Below are positions 1 to 5,641 of a stretch of 7,345 bases of DNA, one piece after another. The DNA lies in contig CAZNNL010000075.1 in NCBI GenBank assembly GCA_964574395.1, forward strand, positions 1-7,345, read 5' to 3'. The notes under the pieces are model-generated. The model was given only the letters and a program-made list of their open reading frames with translations. It did no database searches and was not told where the DNA came from. Source of the stretch: JAXGQD01 sp964574395 (GTDB lineage: Bacteria; Bacillota; Clostridia; Saccharofermentanales; Fastidiosipilaceae). How positions within the stretch are numbered: position 1 is the first letter of the stretch; each line of letters begins with the position of its first letter. The translations under genes and the position numbers were made by a program.

Positions 1-150
1 CGCCCTTCCATGCCAAATTTGCGACGAATTTGGCACAGAGCCAGGATTTACAGCCTTCCATGCCAAATTTGCGACTAATTTGGCACAGAGCTAGGATTTA
101 CCGCCCTTCCATGACAAATTTGCGACTAATTTGGCACAGAGCTAGATTTT
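1..150. repeat. Three tandem ~50-bp units, each with a 25-bp palindrome
   Basis: Three near-identical units lie at 1-50, 51-100 and 101-150. Each has a flank ending in CCTTCCA, an interrupted palindrome (11-35, 61-85, 112-136), and a second flank CAGAGC(C/T)AGGATTTA. The palindrome arms are TGCCAAATT and AATTTGGCA around a short GCGAC-containing centre. Unit 3 has one arm mismatch (TGACAAATT), and units 2 and 3 differ from unit 1 at one central base. The array runs into the left border, so its full copy number is unknown. No U-run follows the hairpins, so they are not ordinary terminators. Function is unknown; an intergenic palindromic repeat family or a miniature element remnant are possibilities. 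Confidence 0.85.
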
Positions 151-173
151 CGCAAGCAAAGAAAAATTCTGCC

Positions 174-202
174 TTGACTTTTTCCAAATTCACGTATAGA
201 AT
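174..202 (+). promoter_or_regulatory. Sigma-A type promoter of the tRNA-Arg gene
   Basis: A -35 box TTGACT (174-179) and a -10 box TAGAAT (197-202) each match the vegetative consensus at 5 of 6 positions and are separated by exactly 17 bp. Transcription would start near 208-210, about 10 nt before the mature tRNA. No other gene start lies close downstream, so this promoter most likely drives the tRNA. Confidence 0.65.
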
Positions 203-218
203 TCCTGATGTTGCACAT

Positions 219-295
<77 letters not shown>

Positions 296-302
296 TACAA
301 CA

Positions 303-344
303 AAAGCCTCGTAAACTACCAATTTTGCGGGGTTTTCTTATTTT
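303..344 (+). terminator. Intrinsic terminator after tRNA-Arg
   Basis: Positions 303-315 (AAAGCCTCGTAAA) pair along their whole length with 324-336 (TTTGCGGGGTTTT), using three G-U pairs. This gives a 13-bp stem with an 8-nt loop, and the U-rich tail TTTTCTTATTTT runs to 344. It begins 8 nt after the tRNA CCA end, so it closes the tRNA unit and insulates the downstream phosphatase gene. Confidence 0.8.
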
Positions 345-409
345 GAACAAAATCAGGTATCATTAGATGAGATAGAAGCTCGCATTAGGCACACAATAAG
401 GAAATTATT

Positions 410-1144
410 ATGCAAAAACTGAGTCATATCCCTTTGGATGGTTTGTTAAATCTAAGAGATCTTGGTGGTATCCCCACGCAAGATGGTAATGTTACAAAAT
501 TCCATAGATTTCTGCGTTCTGAACTACCAGAAGTAATGACTGAAGAGATGCGTGAGTATTTCACGAAAGTCAATCTCAAGCTCGTCATCGATCTGCGTAG
601 ACCTCACGAAATTGAAGCTCACGCTTGTGCACTTGAGGGTGCGGGGCCGTGGGAGTACCGCAACATTAGCATTATGGACAGTATCGATAATGAGTATCTT
701 TGGACGCTTATTCCTGATTCGGAAAGCCAATTCCCTTTAGGGCATATTTATTGTCTCGGTCTCGATAAACCACATCCGAATCTCAAGGAGTTAACTGAGG
801 CTATGGCTGATGTTAATGACGGTGCTGTTTTGTTTCATTGTGCGCATGGCAAAGATAGAACAGGCACTTTGGCAGCTATGCTTTTGCTTAATGCTGGTGT
901 AGCGGATGCCGATATTGTCGCCAACTATTCTGTCTCTGCTGATTACATGTGGCCAATACTAAAGCCAATCGCTGATGAAGTAGAACCCAGAAACCAGGCT
1001 TACTTTAGATCAGATGCCGAGAATATGAGAATGTATCTTAGAGCTTTCCACGAACGCTTCAGTAGCGCAGAAGAATATATGGCGACTTTTTCCGTCAGTT
1101 CTGCAACAGCACTTAAGCTACGTCGTAGATTGCTAGAGGATTAA
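410..1144 (+). CDS. Tyrosine/dual-specificity protein phosphatase (IphP-like family)
   Basis: A 244-residue cytoplasmic-type protein with the cysteine phosphatase signature HCAHGKDRTG at residues 143-152. This is the HC(X)5R P-loop, with nucleophile Cys144 and phosphate-binding Arg150. The family-typical N-terminal motif NLRDLGG is at 14-20, FLRS at 34-37 and VIDLR at 59-63, as in the Tyr_phosphatase3/IphP group that hydrolyses phosphotyrosine and in some members phosphoinositides. No signal peptide or membrane segment is seen. The ATG at 410 is supported by AAGGA at 398-402, 7 nt upstream. The gene stands alone on the plus strand after a tRNA terminator. I saw no convincing -35/-10 pair in 345-400, though TTGAAC at 343-348 could be a -35. 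Its stop overlaps the stop of the convergent operon. The natural substrate cannot be deduced. Confidence 0.85.
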   Translation: MQKLSHIPLDGLLNLRDLGGIPTQDGNVTKFHRFLRSELPEVMTEEMREYFTKVNLKLVIDLRRPHEIEAHACALEGAGPWEYRNISIMDSIDNEYLWTLIPDSESQFPLGHIYCLGLDKPHPNLKELTEAMADVNDGAVLFHCAHGKDRTGTLAAMLLLNAGVADADIVANYSVSADYMWPILKPIADEVEPRNQAYFRSDAENMRMYLRAFHERFSSAEEYMATFSVSSATALKLRRRLLED

Positions 1145-2730
1145 GTAGTAGCACTTGTTTCAGGCATCGGACTAGGACTTGGAATTGGCGTCGGTGTTGA
1201 TGTCGGCATTGGGGTTGGCGTAGGCGTGGGCGTTGGCGTCAAAGTAGGAGCAGGCGTTGGAATGCCTTCCGTGGTATTGTACAAATCACGGTTAAACAGC
1301 ACACCTAATTCAACTTGACTCTCTGATAAAAGCCCGATGACAATCGCTTTAATCTCTTTTTCGCGGATTACATAGTTCGTGTAATATCGGCCATTTTGAT
1401 CAACAACGTTATAAGACAAGAGATCTACGAATGGATAAGCAGCCAAAATCGCCTCAATCTTATCGCCCGGATGTAGTGCATGCTTAGATATCGAATATTC
1501 TGGCGATAGCAAGGTTAGATTATCCAACACCGCTGTAAAGCTGCCATCTGCACTGAGATTGACTGTCTTCAGAACCACATGCGCATCGTTATAAAGCACC
1601 GTATATATGGCGCCGATTGCTGGAACCGAAGTTTTGGTCTCTTGCATAGAGAGTACCTCACCAAAGATACTTTGCAATTCTGCCGAATTAACAAAATCAC
1701 CAGGTTTTAGCGTCTGTCCGTCCCCGATATTTAAAGAGAAATCACTCTCACTGAAATCTTGAGGTATTAAGTCACGTACTTGGTAGTTATTTTCTGCTGT
1801 GGCAAGGACATATACAAGGCGAGTGTCTGATGGTTGAGAGCCTAAATCATCGTTTAAAAAGCGATAGGAACGAATGTAGTTACTGCTCGCACTGCCGCTT
1901 TGTTGTGCCGTGGGAAGTAGTTTTTGCCGATAAATAATCAGATCCATGCGCCAAGACAATATTTCGTAGTTCTCTAAACCACCTACGATGGCATTGTTGT
2001 AATAGGCGACGACTTTTTCAGCTTTATTTCGGCGTAAACTTGCATCGTCTGATCCAGACGTCTCAATGGAGCTAAGGGTGTCGACATCTTTGTTGGCTAT
2101 TGCTGTGAAATACAATTTGCTGTAGTTGTAAACATCCAGACTAGCGCGCACCCAATGACCGGATAAATAGGTGAAGCCATCGTCGTTTTTTGCCAATAAT
2201 ATGGGCAATTTCGAACCAATATTGAAGCTACCGATAGGTTTCATCCAATAGAAGCTGGCTAAATCAGTCGTCACGGCGAGTTCGGGCGCAATGCGTTCAA
2301 TCGAACCTTGGATTTCTTTCTTCTCTGATGCTGTCATTGGCAAAAACACCAACTCACTTTGTTTTGTTGTCTTTCGTAAAGCAGTAATATACTGATCGAA
2401 AACCTCGAAGCTCAGAGAGTTTAGTTGAAAATTCGGGATGGAGTCATAGACTTCAGACGTTGTGAGGCGTTCATTGATGGCGTCTACGATTTTTTGCATC
2501 AGCTGGTTTTCGCTCAGTTCGCCAAGTCGCGTAATTTCGTCCGGGGTTGTTCTGTTTAATATCAAAGAGATGATGTTAGGGGCTTTTATCCCTTTAGTCG
2601 CCAGATAATTGCGTTGAACCCGATAAATCAGCACACCAAAAACAAGGCCGATGATAGTGACGAAAATCGCGGCTATTTGGAATGTTCTATTAGTTTTTCG
2701 GTTTTTCAAGTGCTTCTCCATACTGCACAT
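1141..2730 (-). CDS. Unrecognised single-pass membrane protein with Pro/Thr-rich C-terminal tail
   Basis: From the ATG at 2730 this encodes 529 residues. A short basic N-terminus (KHLKNRKTNR) precedes one strongly hydrophobic segment at about 17-36, predicting N-in topology with roughly 490 residues outside. There is no lipobox and no cleavage site typical of a secreted protein. The last 40 residues or so are a Pro/Thr/Ser repeat tail, likely extended and cell-wall-spanning or a possible glycosylation region. I do not recognise the globular middle. The start is uncertain: the frame stays open to a TTG at 2808 inside the sigma gene, and a second ATG lies at 2721. None has a clear Shine-Dalgarno. 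I chose 2730 because it avoids a 59-nt overlap and leaves a 19-nt gap after the sigma stop, consistent with translational coupling. It is the last gene of the operon. Confidence 0.75.
   Translation of the reverse strand: MCSMEKHLKNRKTNRTFQIAAIFVTIIGLVFGVLIYRVQRNYLATKGIKAPNIISLILNRTTPDEITRLGELSENQLMQKIVDAINERLTTSEVYDSIPNFQLNSLSFEVFDQYITALRKTTKQSELVFLPMTASEKKEIQGSIERIAPELAVTTDLASFYWMKPIGSFNIGSKLPILLAKNDDGFTYLSGHWVRASLDVYNYSKLYFTAIANKDVDTLSSIETSGSDDASLRRNKAEKVVAYYNNAIVGGLENYEILSWRMDLIIYRQKLLPTAQQSGSASSNYIRSYRFLNDDLGSQPSDTRLVYVLATAENNYQVRDLIPQDFSESDFSLNIGDGQTLKPGDFVNSAELQSIFGEVLSMQETKTSVPAIGAIYTVLYNDAHVVLKTVNLSADGSFTAVLDNLTLLSPEYSISKHALHPGDKIEAILAAYPFVDLLSYNVVDQNGRYYTNYVIREKEIKAIVIGLLSESQVELGVLFNRDLYNTTEGIPTPAPTLTPTPTPTPTPMPTSTPTPIPSPSPMPETSATT
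1163..1265 (-). repeat. Hexanucleotide-based Thr-Pro coding repeat
   Basis: The 3' end of the membrane-protein gene is built from degenerate 6-bp units (GGCGTN on the plus strand) coding for Thr-Pro dipeptides, interrupted by Ala, Leu, Met, Ser and Ile. The purest run is around 1210-1240. Such arrays can change length by slippage without breaking the frame, so tail length may vary between strains. Confidence 0.75.
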
Positions 2731-2749
2731 TGTAACGAACTGCGCTGGC

Positions 2750-3379
2750 TCAGGCAAGAAAACCTGCGGTCTTGATTTTTCGTTTTGCCCGCTGCAAGCT
2801 GTTGTCAACCTGCTTGCTGCTTAGTTTTTTCAACTCAGCAATTTGGTCATAAGAGTAACCTTTCAAACGCAGACTAAGAACGGCATACTCATTTTTCGAA
2901 AGAATCTCTTGCAGTTGTTTTTGTATGGCAAAATCATGCTCACGTATGATTAACAATTGCAATAAATCTTCCTGACTCTCTAATGCTTGCGCATCATGTT
3001 CGGCAACTTCATCATTCAATGCTTGCCAAGAAATCGCATCAGATAAAATACGATTTTTGATGCGTTGTTCTCGCTTCACCGCATCAGCAACTTGGTTCTC
3101 AATAACAGTTGTAGCAAAAGCAGCAAACGGCACGGACTTAGCCGCGTCATAAGCTTGAACAGCCTTAAACAAGCCCACCATCCCTTCTTGAAGCAAATCT
3201 TCATAAGGCAAAGTGTCGCTGACGGACAGTGCTGCTCGGTTTTTCACAAGAGGGCTGTAGCGGCGAAACAAGCGCTCGAAAGCGGTGGCATCGCCGGACT
3301 GATGGGCCAACACGAGTTCCTCATCACTAGGTTTGTGCGCGGGCTTGCTTGGGGTTTTGCCAGCATTATTCTTCCGCAT
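2750..3379 (-). CDS. sigH: RNA polymerase sigma factor, SigH/Spo0H-like
   Basis: A 209-residue sigma-70 family protein without regions 1 and 3. Region 2 spans about residues 18-106; the segment YEDLLQEGMVGLFKAVQAYD (59-78) is the classic region 2 core for -10 recognition and polymerase binding. Region 4 spans about 150-203, with the helix-turn-helix KGYSYDQIAELKKLSSKQVD (173-192) followed by NSLQRAKRKIK, closely resembling SigH. Length is typical for SigH (about 210-218 residues). The position behind cysS-mrnC-rlmB is also that of sigH in Firmicutes. The ATG at 3379 lies inside the end of rlmB (14-nt overlap) and lacks a clear Shine-Dalgarno, so coupling to rlmB translation is likely. In Bacillus and clostridia SigH directs transition-phase and early sporulation genes; whether this organism sporulates cannot be told from the window. 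Confidence 0.8.
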   Translation of the reverse strand: MRKNNAGKTPSKPAHKPSDEELVLAHQSGDATAFERLFRRYSPLVKNRAALSVSDTLPYEDLLQEGMVGLFKAVQAYDAAKSVPFAAFATTVIENQVADAVKREQRIKNRILSDAISWQALNDEVAEHDAQALESQEDLLQLLIIREHDFAIQKQLQEILSKNEYAVLSLRLKGYSYDQIAELKKLSSKQVDNSLQRAKRKIKTAGFLA

Positions 3380-5162
3380 CAGCTTGAGAATCCGTCAATT
3401 TCATGACTTCTTTTATTGCATCGGAAAAGACTTCCAAAGCAGCAGACGCATCAACTTCAGTTTCAAAAGGAGTATTCATCTCTCTTTCAAACGCATCTAG
3501 AGTCTCTGCTTCTGCATCGCTCGCTTCGTGCTCAGGTTCAGACTGCAACTGTGTAACACCAGCGGCCAGTCTCTGACGTGCCGCTTCGAAAATGATGATT
3601 CCCGCAGCCACGGCCGCATTCAGCGAATTTATCTTACCCATCATGGGTATTGAAAGCTTGAAGTCGCAATGCTTTTCGACGAGCGGACGCATGCCTTCGC
3701 CTTCACTACCAATGATTAAAGCAATGGGCTCTGTAAGGCGATTGCCTTCGTAAAACACATCGCCATCCATACTCGTACCAACTATCCATACGCCTTCTTT
3801 TTTTAGGGTCTCTATCGTTTGGACAAGATTATTGACTCTGCAACATCTGACATGTTCAATCGCGCCAGCAGAAGCCTTAGCAACAACCGCATCTAGCCCA
3901 ATAGCACGCCTCTTGGGGAATACAACGCCGTGGACACCGGCTGCATCAGCGATACGCAGAATCGAGCCGAGATTATAAGCATCTTGCAGTTCATCGAGGA
4001 GCACGATAAAGGGCTTTTCACCTTTTTCTCTGGCAAAAGCAAGCACATCCTCTATTTCGTAATAATCATGCATCGCTGTTTGAGCAATCACGCCTTGGTG
4101 CGCATGAGTTTGGGACATTTTGTCGAGAGCCGGTCTTTCGGCTTCAATAATTACGCCGCTTTTATCTCGCACGGCATAGACTAGTTGCATGAGGGCGGGT
4201 TCGATTTTTCCATCCGCACTTCTTTGGACCCATAATTTATCAATAGTACGGCCAGCTTTTATTGCCTCTTGTACAGGGTTTCTTCCTTCTAAGCGGTCCT
4301 CGCGAAGTTCAACTTCTTGGTACCTTTCGCGATAGGGGGTTCCATCGATGGGCGCATCTTTCACTCTATGCACATCGCGATCTTTTAAAGCAACGCGCCT
4401 ATCATCGCGGCGGTCAAAACTGCGTTCACCCGCGTCACGACGCTCGAATCGGCGTTCACCACCGTCACTACGTTCGAATCGGCGTTCACCGCCATCTCTG
4501 CGCTCAAATCCTTCTCCGCGGTTACTGCGCTCTCCGCCGTACGGTCTGCTCGAAGGGTAGGAAGGTCTGCCGCCACCCGAGTCTCTGCGATAGTTGCCGC
4601 GTTCTCCGTCACGACGTTCGAAACGGCGCTCTCCGTCGTTTCGGCGTTCGCCATCTCCACTGCCATAGCGTGGCCTATCCGAATATGGACGGTCTCCGCG
4701 TGGTTTATCTCCATAAGGTTTACTATTGTAAGGGCGATCTGAGCGTGGTCTGTCAGATCTTGGTCCGTCAAACCGCGGCCTATCGGACCTTGGGCCGTCG
4801 AACCTAGGTCTGTCGGAACGTGGTCCATCATATCGGGGTCTGTCGGATCGGGGACCATCGTATCGAGGTCTGTCAGATCTTGGACCGTCGTATCGTGGCC
4901 TGTCGCCACCAGAACGGTCATACTGCGTTTTTCCACGATCGTTGTCAAAACGACGCTCACCACGACCATCCTTATCAAAATTACGTTCTCCGCCTCTCCT
5001 ATCACCGTCCCCACTAGGTTTACGGGTCCAAGAAGGGCCTCTTGATTGATAGGTTCTGCGTTCACCACTGGGTCTGTCGCTATGTTCAGTTCTTTCTCTT
5101 CGTTCTCTACGCTCTCCGCGCTCTCCGTAAGTTCCGCCTTTGCGGTCATCATTTTTTTCCAT
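3366..5162 (-). CDS. rlmB: 23S rRNA (guanosine-2'-O)-methyltransferase RlmB with long disordered N-terminus
   Basis: A 598-residue SpoU/TrmH-family enzyme, expected to use SAM to methylate the 2'-O of the P-loop guanosine (G2251 in E. coli 23S rRNA). Residues about 287-365 are the RNA-binding substrate domain (LEGRNPVQEAI at 291-301). Residues about 383-530 are the trefoil-knot methyltransferase: motif 1 LDELQDAYNLGSILR (389-403, with Asn397 and Arg403), motif 2 IIGSEGEGM (483-491) and motif 3 IPMMGKINSLNAAVAAG (505-521). Motif 1 has Ala395 where Pro is usual. The first ~285 residues are low-complexity Arg/Asp/Gly/Glu-rich and hold two 10-residue repeat arrays; ordinary RlmB is about 245 residues. 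An acidic tail covers about 540-598. The ATG at 5162 has AAGGAAG at 5172-5178. It lies 80 nt after mrnC and overlaps sigH by 14 nt. Confidence 0.9.
   Translation of the reverse strand: MEKNDDRKGGTYGERGERRERRERTEHSDRPSGERRTYQSRGPSWTRKPSGDGDRRGGERNFDKDGRGERRFDNDRGKTQYDRSGGDRPRYDGPRSDRPRYDGPRSDRPRYDGPRSDRPRFDGPRSDRPRFDGPRSDRPRSDRPYNSKPYGDKPRGDRPYSDRPRYGSGDGERRNDGERRFERRDGERGNYRRDSGGGRPSYPSSRPYGGERSNRGEGFERRDGGERRFERSDGGERRFERRDAGERSFDRRDDRRVALKDRDVHRVKDAPIDGTPYRERYQEVELREDRLEGRNPVQEAIKAGRTIDKLWVQRSADGKIEPALMQLVYAVRDKSGVIIEAERPALDKMSQTHAHQGVIAQTAMHDYYEIEDVLAFAREKGEKPFIVLLDELQDAYNLGSILRIADAAGVHGVVFPKRRAIGLDAVVAKASAGAIEHVRCCRVNNLVQTIETLKKEGVWIVGTSMDGDVFYEGNRLTEPIALIIGSEGEGMRPLVEKHCDFKLSIPMMGKINSLNAAVAAGIIIFEAARQRLAAGVTQLQSEPEHEASDAEAETLDAFEREMNTPFETEVDASAALEVFSDAIKEVMKLTDSQADAEE
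4404..4532 (-). repeat. 30-bp coding repeat B in rlmB (GGERRFERRD units)
   Basis: This stretch encodes about four 10-residue units resembling GGERRFERRD at residues 211-253 of the RlmB extension. Unit variants include RSDGGERRFE and RRDAGERSFD. On the plus strand the period shows as recurring CGGCGTTCACC and TTCGAATC segments every 30 bp. It is separate in sequence from the proline-containing array further upstream in the gene, although both share a 10-residue period. Confidence 0.8.
4743..4904 (-). repeat. 30-bp coding repeat A in rlmB (DRPRYDGPRS units)
   Basis: About five and a half copies of a 10-residue unit DRP-R-(Y/F)-DGPRS occupy residues 87-140 of RlmB, with Tyr in the first units and Phe in later ones. 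At the DNA level the copies share a 30-bp period, for example recurring GGTCTGTCGGA and GGTCCGTCAAA-like segments on the plus strand, but differ at many third codon positions. The encoded region is expected to be disordered, nearly charge-balanced (Arg and Asp), and aromatic-spaced. Confidence 0.85.
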
Positions 5163-5181
5163 CTCTGTGAGCTTCCTTTCG

Positions 5182-5210
5182 TATGCGTGGTCTTCCCCAC
5201 TTCATGTCAA
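5182..5210 (-). promoter_or_regulatory. Weak candidate internal promoter for rlmB-sigH
   Basis: In the 80-nt gap between mrnC and rlmB, a perfect -35 hexamer TTGACA occurs on the minus strand (TGTCAA at 5205-5210). Spaced 17-19 bp downstream is only a poor -10 (CGCATA or CATACG). The gap has no convincing terminator for mrnC. It might add transcription of rlmB and sigH, but the -10 match is weak. Confidence 0.25.
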
Positions 5211-5242
5211 CGCCTCTGACCAAGCCATCCCGGCTTTCAGTT

Positions 5243-5641
5243 TTACTGTTCTTGGCTGTTAAATATCATTGCTAAGATTTCTTCCAGTCTGCTTTGCTCA
5301 CCACGTAGATATAAAAAACCCAGTAGGCATTCCAAGCCTGTCGCCCAACGATAATCCACAGGATTTGCATGCTTAGCCATGCTCCCCGGATCTGTGTTGC
5401 GTCCGCGCAACAAAGCGGCACGCTCTTGTTCGGTCAAGCGTTCTTCTTCCATAAGCCATTTGGCAAAAAAAGCCTGACGCTCGGCATTCGCATACTTAAT
5501 ACTCTTGCGATGTAAAGTACCTGACTTACTATGTCCATCTCCCAGTACCATCACGCGAAGTGCAAGCTCATAAACCGCATCGCCAATATACGCGAGGCTG
5601 CCTGCTGGTACTTCATTCACATTTCCAGTAAAGGTATTCAA
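5243..5641 (-). CDS. mrnC: Mini-ribonuclease III (23S rRNA maturation)
   Basis: A 132-residue protein made of an RNase III catalytic domain without the double-stranded RNA-binding domain, the hallmark of Mini-III, which trims both ends of the 23S rRNA precursor in Bacillus. AYIGDAVYE (residues 17-25) holds the catalytic acidic residues Asp21 and Glu25. LLRGRNTDPG (77-86) and YRWATGLECLLGFLYL (97-112) match the conserved second half of the family. Length is normal (about 130-145). The reading frame opens after an in-frame TAA, so the start must be the TTG at 5641 or a later GTG at 5620. The TTG fits the family N-terminus better, overlaps the cysS stop (TTGA, 4-nt overlap) and suggests coupled translation. 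AGG lies a little far upstream. rlmB follows 80 nt later, so two 23S rRNA maturation enzymes are adjacent. Confidence 0.9.
   Translation of the reverse strand: MNTFTGNVNEVPAGSLAYIGDAVYELALRVMVLGDGHSKSGTLHRKSIKYANAERQAFFAKWLMEEERLTEQERAALLRGRNTDPGSMAKHANPVDYRWATGLECLLGFLYLRGEQSRLEEILAMIFNSQEQ

Noticed and set aside
1..150. CRISPR array
   Set aside because: The material between palindromes is nearly identical in every unit, so there are no unique spacers, and no cas gene is visible.
2722..2808. TTG start at 2808 for the membrane protein
   Set aside because: It would overlap the sigma gene by 59 nt and adds a non-hydrophobic stretch encoded by the region 4 end of the sigma gene; the ATGs at 2730 or 2721 place the basic N-terminus and membrane segment normally.
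4262..4807. 181-residue open frame on the plus strand opposite rlmB
   Set aside because: It is antisense to the low-complexity rlmB extension. Its Arg/His-rich composition is explained by complementing those repeats.
4385..5200. 271-residue open frame on the minus strand, overlapping the rlmB N-terminus
   Set aside because: It is an alternate frame kept open by the repetitive Arg/Asp/Gly codons of rlmB. It has no recognisable domain, whereas the rlmB frame has a good ribosome binding site and continues into the methyltransferase.
5222..5236. Hairpin AAGCC-ATCCC-GGCTT near the mrnC stop as a terminator
   Set aside because: It is only 5 bp. For minus-strand transcription no U-tract follows, and a TTTT run lies only on the plus-strand side, where no gene needs it.
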